Assembly (NCBI GenBank): GCA_029262415.1
Contig: JAJCZL010000075.1
Location: 1-51,510, forward strand
DNA: 51,510 bases
Origin: Deltaproteobacteria bacterium
GTDB taxonomy: Bacteria; Desulfobacterota; Binatia; UBA1149; JAJCZL01
Reading direction: 5' to 3'
This document shows positions 42,173 through 49,576 of this stretch, one piece after another; the first letter of the stretch is position 1, and each line of letters opens with the position of its first letter. Made by a program: the position numbers and the translations under genes. The notes under the pieces are model-generated. The model saw only the letters and a list, made by a program, of their open reading frames with translations, was not told the DNA's origin and did no database searches.

Positions 42173-44611
42173 ATGGCCGAGCACGACACCTTCGCGACGA
42201 TTACGCCGCTGCCTGCAGTCCGCTCTTTGGGCATGCTGACCTACCAAGTGCCCGAAGACTTGCGTGCGCAAACCCAAGTCGGCGTGCGCGTCATCGTACC
42301 GTTGGGCCGCCGACGCATCACCGGGCTGGTCGCCGAAACATCGCAGACAGCGCCGATCGGCATTGTCACCAAGCCGGTCATTTCGGTGCTCGACCGCGAG
42401 CCGGTTGTCCCCGCCGAGCTCCTCACCCTCGCGCGTTGGATGTCTGAGTACTACATCGCGCCGTTCGCCGAGGTGCTCTCACTCGCAATCGGGCGGGGGC
42501 TGACAACCTCGTCTGCGCGAAACGTGTCATTAAAGGATGCGTCGGTTGCGAAGACGCCGACCGAAAAGAAAGTCGTCGCCGCGTTAGAAGAGGCCGGCCG
42601 CGCCCTCGACACGAGTGCGCTCAAGAAACGCACCGGTTCGTCTTCTGTGCTCAAGGCGGTCGCGTCGCTTGAAGAACGCGGCGGCGTATCGGTCGACGAC
42701 AGCCTCGGTGAGCCCGACGTTAAGGCCAAACTGACGACTGCCTACCGCGCAATCGCCGAGCCCGAAGACGCCGTTAGCGAAACGCTGTTCGGCCGTGCGC
42801 CGCGCCGCCGCGAGGTGTTTGAGTACCTTTGGGCACTGCCCAAGCGCACCGCCAACATAGCCGAGCTTCAGGCGCTGTTTCCAAACCCCAAATCGCAACT
42901 CGACGCGCTCGAGACCGCCGGTATCGTCGAACGACTCAAACTCGAGTCCTACCGCGAACTCGATCTCGACAGCGAAGCCGACAAGATCGTAGAGCTGAGC
43001 GCCGACCAGCAGCGCGCGTATAAGACCATCAGTGGCGCGCTCGGAAGCTATGAGTCGCTGCTTCTGCACGGCGTTACCTCGAGCGGAAAAACAGAGGTCT
43101 ACCTGCGCGCAATCGCTGACACGCTCGGGCGTGGAGAAAGCGCGCTGGTGCTGGTGCCGGAAATCCCGCTTACCCACCAGATCGTTGGACGCATGGTCGC
43201 ACGCTTCGGCCCGACCGTAGCGGTGCTGCACAGCGAACTGAGCAGCGGCGAGCGTTGGGACCAATGGCGCCGCATCGCACGCGGTGAGGCACAGATCGTC
43301 GTCGGTGCACGCTCGGCGGTGCTCGCACCGCTTTCTAACCTGGGCCTGATCTGTGTCGATGAAGAACACGATTCGGCCTACAAACAAGAAGACGGCGTGC
43401 GCTACAACGGACGCGACGTCGCGGTTGTACGCGCGCGCCAACGCGGATGTCCGATCGTGCTCGGGTCGGCAACCCCGTCGATCGAGAGTTGGCGCAACGC
43501 CGGCACCGGAGCCTACACACTGGTCAGCATGCCGACCCGGGTGGCGGGCGCCGAACTGCCGAGCATGGAAGTCGTCGACCTCCGCGGTCGCGACATCGTC
43601 GCCACCGGCGGCCTTGGCGAGCATCTGTCGGCGCAAGTCAAACGCAACTTCGAAGAAGGCGGCCAGACGCTGTTGTTCTTGAACCGCCGCGGTACTGCCT
43701 CGGGGTTGTTCTGTTACCAATGCGGCGAAGGCATCACCTGTAACAACTGCAGCGTGTCGATGACGTTGCACGCAAAGGACGGACGACTCCACTGTCACTA
43801 CTGCGACGAGCAGATGCGACCGCCGGCCACCTGTCCGTCGTGTCACGAAGACGCGCTGCGCAGCCTCGGGCTGGGAACCCAGCGGGTCGAGGCTGCGGTA
43901 ATCGAACTGCTCGGCCCGGAGGCGCGCATCGCGCGGCTCGACCGTGACATCACCGCAAAGAAGGGCGCATCGGCCGAACTCTTGCGCGCGTGGCGCGCGG
44001 GCCGTTACGACGTCATGGTCGGCACACAGATGATCGCCAAAGGACACGACGCACACGGCGTAACTCTCGTAGGGGTGGTGCAGGCCGACATGTCGATCAG
44101 CGTTCCCGATTTTCGCGCGGGCGAGCGTACCTTCGGATTGCTCTCACAGGTGGCGGGTCGCGCCGGTCGCGGCATAAAACGCGGACGCGTGATCGTGCAA
44201 ACCTACCAACCCGATCACTACGCCGTAGCCGCGGCCGCACGTCACGACTACCAGAAATTCGCCGACGCCGAGATCAAGGAACGCGAAGCGCTCGCCTACC
44301 CACCGTTCTCACGCATGGCGATCCTGCGTTTCGAAGGCACCATCGAAGCACGCACGATCTCGATTGCCGAGCAGGCCGCCGCCGTGGTCAGCGCGTACGC
44401 AGCCAAGTACCAAGGGCCGATATTGCGCGGCCCCGCGCCCGCTCCAATGGAACGCCTGCGCGGACGCTACCGATATATGCTACAGCTGCGCGACGCGCAG
44501 TCGGGTCTGGTGCGGGGTGCCGCGGCGGCAGTAGTCGAGCGGCTGTCGGATGCGGCGCGCAAGCTTGATGTGAGACTGCTCGTCGATGTCGATGCGGTCG
44601 ATATGCTTTAA
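42173..44611 (+). CDS. priA: Primosomal replication restart helicase
   Basis: 812 residues. The 3' DNA-binding N-domain (SLGMLTYQVPEDL, VGVRVIVPLGRR) is followed by a helicase core: Walker A GVTSSGKTEVYLRAI at about 299-313 and DEEHDSAYKQEDGVRYNGRD at about 396. The zinc insert at about 514-560 has eight Cys in four pairs (CYQC, CNNC, CHYC, CPSC). QVAGRAGRG is helicase motif VI. PriA restarts replication at stalled forks. ATG 42173 is used; an upstream TTG at 42158 is possible. It is divergent from the PilM-like gene, with a short gap. Confidence 0.97.
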   Translation: MAEHDTFATITPLPAVRSLGMLTYQVPEDLRAQTQVGVRVIVPLGRRRITGLVAETSQTAPIGIVTKPVISVLDREPVVPAELLTLARWMSEYYIAPFAEVLSLAIGRGLTTSSARNVSLKDASVAKTPTEKKVVAALEEAGRALDTSALKKRTGSSSVLKAVASLEERGGVSVDDSLGEPDVKAKLTTAYRAIAEPEDAVSETLFGRAPRRREVFEYLWALPKRTANIAELQALFPNPKSQLDALETAGIVERLKLESYRELDLDSEADKIVELSADQQRAYKTISGALGSYESLLLHGVTSSGKTEVYLRAIADTLGRGESALVLVPEIPLTHQIVGRMVARFGPTVAVLHSELSSGERWDQWRRIARGEAQIVVGARSAVLAPLSNLGLICVDEEHDSAYKQEDGVRYNGRDVAVVRARQRGCPIVLGSATPSIESWRNAGTGAYTLVSMPTRVAGAELPSMEVVDLRGRDIVATGGLGEHLSAQVKRNFEEGGQTLLFLNRRGTASGLFCYQCGEGITCNNCSVSMTLHAKDGRLHCHYCDEQMRPPATCPSCHEDALRSLGLGTQRVEAAVIELLGPEARIARLDRDITAKKGASAELLRAWRAGRYDVMVGTQMIAKGHDAHGVTLVGVVQADMSISVPDFRAGERTFGLLSQVAGRAGRGIKRGRVIVQTYQPDHYAVAAAARHDYQKFADAEIKEREALAYPPFSRMAILRFEGTIEARTISIAEQAAAVVSAYAAKYQGPILRGPAPAPMERLRGRYRYMLQLRDAQSGLVRGAAAAVVERLSDAARKLDVRLLVDVDAVDML

Positions 44612-44634
44612 CAGCGGTAGTCGCAGGCACACCC

Positions 44635-45018
44635 CTACCAGATAGCGCTGCGCACCCGCCGGCGGATCGATCGGTCTTTGGTCAGCAGGCCCCGCCCAGC
44701 GCTAAGCGCGTGGCCGACGATAACACGGTCGAAGGGATCGCGGGTCCACGTCAGAGTACGGGCCATGTCGGTGATCTTGCGAAAACCAGCGTCGCAAACC
44801 TCGAGCCCTATCGTTTCGCGAAGCGTTTCCTGAACAGTTCCGGCCTGCACTCGAAGCCGTTTGATCTCGTAGAGGAACTCCAACTCGAGCAAGACCATCG
44901 GAGAGATGAGAAGACTGTTCTCCTCGATAGCTCGCTTAGCGTTGCGACTGAACAGATCAGTCGTGCCGGCGTAAAGCCAAACTACGACATGCGTATCGAG
45001 GTAGATCAGGGTTTCCAT
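44635..45018 (-). CDS. PIN-domain toxin (VapC-like)
   Basis: 127 residues. A PIN ribonuclease fold with acidic metal ligands Asp8 (YLDTHVVVW), Glu45 (VLLELEF) and the Asp pair in TRDPFDRVIVGHA. VapC toxins cleave tRNA or rRNA. It overlaps the antitoxin gene by 13 nt, the classical antitoxin-first order. The LDTHVVVWL form is typical of the sub-group paired with Phd/YefM-like antitoxins. Confidence 0.9.
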   Translation of the reverse strand: METLIYLDTHVVVWLYAGTTDLFSRNAKRAIEENSLLISPMVLLELEFLYEIKRLRVQAGTVQETLRETIGLEVCDAGFRKITDMARTLTWTRDPFDRVIVGHALSAGRGLLTKDRSIRRRVRSAIW

Positions 45019-45251
45019 TCACTCGACCAGTCCAGATGCACCAGGTCGTCGGGGTCACCGACGATCGCGTCCGGTTGGGGTTCGAGCCGCTCGAGTTTAG
45101 TTCGCGGAGGCTCGTCCGCAACGACGATCTTAAGAGTGCGGCCGCGCCTTTCGATCTCTATCGGAATTCCCGTTTCGAGAACCCGGTCAAGCAGTTTGTA
45201 AACGCTCTCCCTCAGCTTGGAAGCGGTTATTTTCACGCATTCAGAGTACAT
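45006..45251 (-). CDS. Phd/YefM-like antitoxin
   Basis: 81 residues. The N-terminal DNA-binding part ITASKLRESVYKLLDRVLETGIPIEIERRGRTLKIV matches the Phd/YefM pattern (a helix-dimer region then a beta hairpin; shown here as ITASKLRESV and GIPIEIERRG). The C-terminus is acidic and probably wraps the toxin. ATG 45251 has no clear ribosome-binding site; a GTG at 45236 is possible. The direct repeats ATACGTACGT just upstream are candidate autoregulatory sites. Confidence 0.85.
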   Translation of the reverse strand: MYSECVKITASKLRESVYKLLDRVLETGIPIEIERRGRTLKIVVADEPPRTKLERLEPQPDAIVGDPDDLVHLDWSSEWKP

Positions 45252-45254
45252 AAG

Positions 45255-45292
45255 ATACGTACGTACGACAATGACTATTTACATACGTACGT
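45255..45292. promoter_or_regulatory. Paired ACGTACGT operator-like repeats
   Basis: ATACGTACGT occurs at 45255-45264 and 45283-45292, 28 bp apart, in an AT-rich patch directly upstream of the antitoxin start. Each contains the palindrome ACGTACGT or TACGTA. Toxin-antitoxin pairs usually bind such repeats to repress themselves, so this is the likely operator of the pair at 44635-45251. Confidence 0.6.
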
Positions 45293-45310
45293 GTCATAAA
45301 CTGCTTGCAT

Positions 45311-45334
45311 GATGGTATCTGATCAGATACCATC
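45311..45334. promoter_or_regulatory. Perfect 24-bp palindrome before the XRE gene
   Basis: The half-site GATGGTATCTGA is followed at once by its exact reverse complement TCAGATACCATC, ending 6 nt before the ATG at 45341. It covers the place where a ribosome-binding site would be. A 24-bp perfect palindrome here is best explained as an operator for the XRE protein itself. As RNA it could instead form a hairpin hiding the start. Confidence 0.75.
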
Positions 45335-45340
45335 GAGGCT

Positions 45341-45670
45341 ATGAATCCCACTCCGTCCCTCGCTAGAAGCGTTCTTCGCCAAGCGCGCAACAACGCAGGG
45401 CTGTCGTTGCGCGCCGCCGCGCAACGGGCTGCAACCTCACACCCAACTCTGGCCGCATACGAACAGGGCCGCAAAGTTCCCGGAGTCACCACCTACCTGC
45501 GGATCCTGCACGCCTACGGTTACGCCGCCGACATCGAGCTGTCCAAACGGATCCGCGAAGTTGACGGCTACCCGCGCGGCGAAGAGCTCGAAGCCGCACT
45601 TGAACTGGCGGCGCAGTTTCCAGCACGACACGCAAAGAAACTGAGCTACCCACGGTTCGGCACTCGATGA
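45341..45670 (+). CDS. XRE-family HTH regulator
   Basis: 109 residues. The helix-turn-helix at about 10-60 reads LRQARNNAGLSLRAAAQRAATS, then PTLAAYEQGRKVPGVTTYLRIL (helix positions shown by AQRAATS and AYEQGRKVP). The C-terminal 45 residues are a charged helix. There is no clear ribosome-binding site; the palindrome occupies it, which suggests leaderless or repressed translation. It overlaps the next gene by ATGA. It probably acts as antitoxin or regulator for the nucleotidyltransferase-like partner. Confidence 0.88.
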   Translation: MNPTPSLARSVLRQARNNAGLSLRAAAQRAATSHPTLAAYEQGRKVPGVTTYLRILHAYGYAADIELSKRIREVDGYPRGEELEAALELAAQFPARHAKKLSYPRFGTR

Positions 45671-46218
45671 GTTCGCTGCCAAAAAAAATTATGCAAGTGC
45701 ACCACGCGCTGCGCGATGCAGAACTGCCGCACGCGTTCGGCGGTGCGTTGGCGCTTGCGTGGTGTACGCAGCGTGCGCGCGGCACCATCGATATCGACCT
45801 CAACGTCTTCGTCGACGCCGCCCGTTGCCGCGAAGTCTGCGCCGCACTTCCAAAAGGCGTGAGCTGCGACGACAAGCAACTCGCGGCACTCGAGCGCGAT
45901 GGTCAGGTGCGACTGTGGTGGGGCACCACACCCGTAGATCTCTTTCTCGATACCACCCCCTTCCATCAAGAGGTCATGGGCCGACGGCGCTGGGAACGGT
46001 TCGGTGGCGAAGACGTCCCGTTTCTTTCCTGTCACGATATCGCGGTGTTCAAAGTATTCTTCAACCGCACCAAAGATTGGGCAGACCTCGAGGAAATGCA
46101 GGCCGCGGGTACGCTGGACATAGCCCGCGTTGCGGGAGTATTGGTCGAGTACCTCGGAGTTGACGACGAAAGGGTTCGGCGGCTGAGCGAGTTGAACACG
46201 GCCACAGGCAAGTTCTAA
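45667..46218 (+). CDS. Nucleotidyltransferase-fold protein (AbiEii-like, possible toxin)
   Basis: 183 residues. The N-terminus has a polymerase-beta-type signature: FGGALALAW (Gly25-Gly26), then RARGTIDIDLNVFV with the metal pair Asp42/Asp44. This T-x-D-x-D after GG pattern is seen in AbiEii/MenT-like and minimal nucleotidyltransferases. The third acidic position is probably in PVDLFLDT. It is coupled by ATGA to the XRE gene. Such HTH plus nucleotidyltransferase pairs often are toxin-antitoxin or phage-defence modules. Substrate (tRNA, protein or small molecule) unknown. Confidence 0.85.
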   Translation: MSSLPKKIMQVHHALRDAELPHAFGGALALAWCTQRARGTIDIDLNVFVDAARCREVCAALPKGVSCDDKQLAALERDGQVRLWWGTTPVDLFLDTTPFHQEVMGRRRWERFGGEDVPFLSCHDIAVFKVFFNRTKDWADLEEMQAAGTLDIARVAGVLVEYLGVDDERVRRLSELNTATGKF

Positions 46219-46233
46219 GAAGGAGAATCAGTG

Positions 46234-46668
46234 ATGTCCAAACCTGACCGCAAACAATCACTCCTGTTCACCGGTGCGCTACTCGTGCTCATAGGTTTAC
46301 TGTCCGGCGTGGCAGTTCCGGCAATGGCAAACGCCCGACTCGGGCTCTCGGCGCACCTCGCCGCCGTACAAGGCGGAATGCTGGTCATGATCGTCGGGCT
46401 CGCATGGAGCCACGTCCACTTGGCCGAGCAACAGGCCCGCGTCGCGTTCGCCACAACCGTGTTCTCGAACTACGCCTTGTATGCCGCGCTGCAACTTGCC
46501 GCCGTGTTGGCCACCAGCCGTTCAACCCCGATCGCCGGCAAAGGCGCGGCGGGAAGCGTCGTGCAGGAATCACTCGTCGATACGCTCTTGTACGCAGGAT
46601 CGGGCGCCGCACTGGTCGCGATTGGATTGGTTGCGTGGGGTTTGCGGCCCGGCGGGAGAGAAAGTTAG
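46234..46668 (+). CDS. HabA / styrene-oxide-isomerase-like membrane protein
   Basis: 144 residues with four hydrophobic helices. GGAG lies 8 nt before ATG 46234; GTG 46231 is an alternative. Blocks typical of hydroxylaminobenzene mutase and styrene oxide isomerase are seen: LSGVAVPAMANARLGLSAHLAAVQ (shown by AMANARLGLSAHLAA), GLAWSHVHL, FSNYALYAALQL and GAAGSVVQESLVDTLL. These heme-dependent or rearrangement enzymes act on aromatic epoxides or hydroxylamines. The His in SAHLAA and the Asn/Tyr in SNYALY are at family positions. It starts 15 nt after the nucleotidyltransferase gene. The actual substrate is unknown. Confidence 0.75.
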   Translation: MSKPDRKQSLLFTGALLVLIGLLSGVAVPAMANARLGLSAHLAAVQGGMLVMIVGLAWSHVHLAEQQARVAFATTVFSNYALYAALQLAAVLATSRSTPIAGKGAAGSVVQESLVDTLLYAGSGAALVAIGLVAWGLRPGGRES

Positions 46669-46781
46669 CTCGGCAGTAGATCGGCCATTGCCGGCCATCG
46701 AACCGATCCAGGTCTTTTCGCGTTCGGGTGTTGAAGGGTATTGAGGGTAAGCGGCGGTTGTTCGCGTTGGCGTCGCTCGGC

Positions 46782-47192
46782 TCATAGGAACCGGAACTCT
46801 ACTCCATAGGCGTCATAGATCCGGCTTGCGCGGTGATCACATGTCAACAACCTAACGTCGTTTGCCGCGGCCGTCGCGGCGACGAGTGCATCGTAAGCCG
46901 AACCGCCGCGTACGTGGTGGTTGTCTAAGCCGACAACGAACTGCTTGAATCCACGCGGGTTCAATCGCAGGTAGGGGTCGGGGAACCTGGCAGAAAGAAA
47001 CTCACGTACGAGGGCACCAGAGCAGCGGTGCGGGGCCGGTAGACGCGTGAGCACCGAATAGGTTTCCAATGCGCAGTGCTCGATCAGACTGAGGCCGGCG
47101 TCGAGCGCGTCACGTGCCGTGTTGTGGTGCTCGTGCCACGACGCGAACGCCGCAACCACAGTGCTGGTATCGGCAGCTGTCGCCGGTTTCAC
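46782..47192 (-). CDS. PIN-domain toxin (VapC-like)
   Basis: 136 residues, GTG start overlapping the antitoxin stop (GTGA). The acidic residues of the PIN site are present: Asp8 in AADTSTVVAAF, Glu43 in CALETYSVLTRLP, and the Asp residues in GGSAYDALVAATA and LLTCDHRA. The ALETYSVLTRLP and RGGSAYDALVA blocks place it in a VapC sub-group distinct from the toxin at 44635. It is paired with an AbrB-type antitoxin. Confidence 0.9.
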   Translation of the reverse strand: MKPATAADTSTVVAAFASWHEHHNTARDALDAGLSLIEHCALETYSVLTRLPAPHRCSGALVREFLSARFPDPYLRLNPRGFKQFVVGLDNHHVRGGSAYDALVAATAAANDVRLLTCDHRASRIYDAYGVEFRFL

Positions 47193-47434
47193 CGACGGAC
47201 GCGCTCCAGCGACTCGCGGACCTCTTCGGCGGTCAGCTTGGGAAGTTTCTTGGCGCTTACCGCGACAACGCCTTGGCCACGTTTGCTCAACTGCATGGGG
47301 GTAGCGGCGACCTCCAACTGCAACATCCCGTCAACGGCGCGGATCTCCAGAGGCAAGCCCGGCTTGAGGTCGAGCGCCTCCCGCAGTGCTTTGGGGATGA
47401 CCACGCGGCCGGCTGAGTCGATGGCAACTTGCAT
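47189..47434 (-). CDS. AbrB/MazE-type antitoxin (VapB)
   Basis: 81 residues from ATG 47434. The swapped-hairpin DNA-binding domain reads VAIDSAGRVVIPKALREALDL and GLPLEIRAVDGML (AGRVVIPKALR is the hallmark). The charged helical C-terminus (KLPKLTAEEVRESLERVRR) should bind the PIN toxin. ATGGTAT is repeated at 47433-47439 and 47457-47463, overlapping the start codon, and could be the autoregulatory site. There is no clear ribosome-binding site. Confidence 0.9.
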   Translation of the reverse strand: MQVAIDSAGRVVIPKALREALDLKPGLPLEIRAVDGMLQLEVAATPMQLSKRGQGVVAVSAKKLPKLTAEEVRESLERVRR

Positions 47435-47584
47435 GGTATTAAGGATGGCAGAAATATGGTATCCGGACAATCGGTTTCGCATCCCTCGTGGTGCCAACGC
47501 CTGAAGCAAACCTAGCGCCGGCCTATCCGGGCCCGCAATGCCTGTGGTGCTATAAAGGTCAGCCGACGGCTGCGCCGCCTAACT

Positions 47585-47695
47585 TCACGCCAGGCAAGTC
47601 ACCGTCACCGGCTGTCCCATCCCAAATTGCAGGACCCAATCATCCCGCTAGCAGAGGGCGGATCAAACTTATGCGCCGGCGTAAGTGACATCGCC
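47585..47695 (-). pseudogene. Decayed dockerin-like gene end
   Basis: On the minus strand one frame reads GDVTYAGA, then three stop codons within eight codons, then VLQFGMGQPVTVTCLA and a stop. The intact dockerin-like module at 49577 reads CDVNSTGA at the matching place and VLQFGVGQPVTLICLT at its end. This is a remnant of a third dockerin-tailed gene, with a small insertion and nonsense changes. Upstream similarity fades out by about 47750. The rest of 47435-47942 shows nothing else supportable. Confidence 0.7.
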
Positions 47696-47942
47696 TCCGT
47701 GACGGTCGGTCCCTTTTTGAACACGCTATCTCAAGGCTTTCAGTAGCCTAAGGCATGGGGTCTGCACGACGGCATCGAGCCAGTTGGCGTCGCGGTGCTA
47801 TGCAAAAGCACCTCTTTTCGCAACGCCCACCCGAGCAAGACGGTTCGGGATCGAGGCGCGAGGCCTCCTGCAACTACGGCATAGAACTTGCCTTCAATCC
47901 GAGTAGCTGGGGCTCCGCAACCCAAACCAGCGCCAAACTACG

Positions 47943-49496
47943 ATGAAAGCACCCGAGTCGCTCAGCAACCTGTCACCCAACGACCTGCAACGGCAACGCG
48001 GCAGCACCCTCACGCTGTTCGCCCTTTGCCTTGTCGTAATTTTTCTTACGCTCGGGGTCGTCGTCGATCTGGGAACCGGGTATGTGGCCCGTGCGCGGAT
48101 GTCCAAGGCGATCGACGCGGGCGTCCTAAATGCTGCGCGATACACCTCTCGCGGCGAGAAGGAAATGGAGCGTATGGCGCTCAAGGTAGCGATGGCCAAT
48201 TACGCGCGCTCTTCGGCGGTCAACTACGCGGTCACCATCACATCCCCGCAGATCGACACCCAGCGAGTCCGAATGACCGGCAGTTCCTCGACACCGACGC
48301 GCTTCGCGGCACTATTGGGAATGGCGTCTTTGGACATAGCAACCACTTCCGAGGCCACCCGCTACCCGTTGGACATGAGCCTCTCGCTCGACCTGTCCGC
48401 ATCGCTCGACCGCAACGGCGCGTTCAAACCGATGCAGAACGCCGCCGTCGCATTCCTCCAATACTTCGACGAGGGTATCGATCAGATCGGCGTCAACTCG
48501 TACTCAACCTGGGCGATGGAGAACACCCCCGTACAGAAGTACTTCCGGATCGGGGCAAGCAAGGCGATCAACAAACTCAAATCCATCTCCGACACCAACA
48601 TCCAAGAGGGATTGCGGCTGGCCGGCGAACAGGTGGGACTCGCGCGACAGAGAGAAGGTGCAACGAAGATCATCGTCTTGTTCACAGACGGTCGGCCGAC
48701 TGCTTACCGCGACACCTTCGAGTTCAACGCCAACTACTGCGGCGAACTCGATGCGGTCGTCGGAGCCTACATCAGCGGCAGCAGCTACCGCGGTCTCTTC
48801 GCGCACGACAGTGGCAAAAAGATAATCAACTTCCTCAAACCACCGACCGGTAAAGGAAACCTAAAGGCCGGCGCGGCTCACATCGGCGGCTACCACGCAT
48901 CCAAGACAAACAAGAAAGACAAGCGGGACAAGGACAAGGACGACGGCGACAGCGACACGGATGACGACAGCGACCAGGACGACGATAGCGATGCCGACGA
49001 TGACAGCGACCAGGACGACGATAGCGACGCCGATGATGACAGTGACCAGGACGACGATAGCGACGCCGACGATGACAGTGACCAGGGCGACGATGGCGAC
49101 GACGAAGATGACGACGGGGAGGACGCGCCGCTCTGTGCGCTGAAATACGTATCAAACGCATCCTCTTCAGCATCGCCGAAGCCGAAGCATCTGGGCAACT
49201 GGGGAGCAGTGAACGGCAACAACATACGTGCCGGGGCGATCGTAAAGGCCGAGCAGATGGCCGGCTCGTTGCGTGCCGCCGGGTACACGATCTACGTGGT
49301 CGGCCTCGGCAATCCCAACGCGACGCTCGAAGGCGATCAGCCCGACCTCGAGTTCCTCAAACGTGTCGCCAACCACGGCGGAATCTCGAGCTTAACCCAA
49401 CCACGCGGCGAATTGATCTTCGCACCGTCTACTAAGGAACTGGACGACGCGTTCGCACGTGTCGCCGAGCGCATCCTGACGCGGCTCACGCGCTGA
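47943..49496 (+). CDS. TadG-like pilus-assembly protein with vWA domain and Asp-rich insert
   Basis: 517 residues. The N-terminal TadE/TadG-type anchor is RQRGSTLTLFALCLVVIFLTLGVVVDLG (shown by its part RGSTLTLFALCLVV), followed by the DLGTGYVARARMSKAIDAG helix. The vWA domain has an intact metal site: DLSAS (MIDAS 1), the Thr in SDTNIQEG, and FTDGRP. Within the vWA, between the FTDGRP strand and the YTIYVVGLG strand, lies a Lys-rich then Asp/Ser-rich insert (about 320-395), coded by a 36-bp tandem repeat. TadG proteins link to Flp/tight-adherence pili; vWA domains bind metal-dependent partners. No other tad genes are near. Confidence 0.85.
   Translation: MKAPESLSNLSPNDLQRQRGSTLTLFALCLVVIFLTLGVVVDLGTGYVARARMSKAIDAGVLNAARYTSRGEKEMERMALKVAMANYARSSAVNYAVTITSPQIDTQRVRMTGSSSTPTRFAALLGMASLDIATTSEATRYPLDMSLSLDLSASLDRNGAFKPMQNAAVAFLQYFDEGIDQIGVNSYSTWAMENTPVQKYFRIGASKAINKLKSISDTNIQEGLRLAGEQVGLARQREGATKIIVLFTDGRPTAYRDTFEFNANYCGELDAVVGAYISGSSYRGLFAHDSGKKIINFLKPPTGKGNLKAGAAHIGGYHASKTNKKDKRDKDKDDGDSDTDDDSDQDDDSDADDDSDQDDDSDADDDSDQDDDSDADDDSDQGDDGDDEDDDGEDAPLCALKYVSNASSSASPKPKHLGNWGAVNGNNIRAGAIVKAEQMAGSLRAAGYTIYVVGLGNPNATLEGDQPDLEFLKRVANHGGISSLTQPRGELIFAPSTKELDDAFARVAERILTRLTR
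48960..49103 (+). repeat. 36-bp tandem repeat coding for Asp/Ser-rich insert
   Basis: Four units start at 48960, 48996, 49032 and 49068, each beginning GA(T/C)GA(T/C)GACAG and coding the 12-mer DDDSDQDDDSDA. The first three are nearly identical; the fourth is divergent and merges into another acidic stretch. The period is a multiple of three, so copy changes keep the frame. It resembles acidic calcium-binding repeats. Confidence 0.92.
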
Positions 49497-49576
49497 GCCG
49501 TTCAACGTTCAAGCCACCGCGGCGCGAAACACCGGCCTCAGCGGCTTGCGCTCGCTGCAACCCGCGCCGCCGGCAT

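Noticed and set aside
42055-42234. N-terminal extension of the PilM-like protein to 42234
   Set aside because: It overlaps the start of priA on the opposite strand and gives no recognisable sequence; the basic helix start at 42054 fits better.
42584-44056. 490-codon open frame on the minus strand
   Set aside because: It lies entirely antisense to priA, whose motifs are all intact. The antisense translation has no family blocks, and high GC produces such shadow frames.
47488-47946. Two small plus-strand open frames before the TadG-like gene
   Set aside because: No ribosome-binding site or recognisable protein; one overlaps the minus-strand dockerin-like remnant.
48960-49103. CRISPR array
   Set aside because: The 36-bp units are directly adjacent with no unique spacers and encode an in-frame Asp/Ser repeat within a vWA protein.
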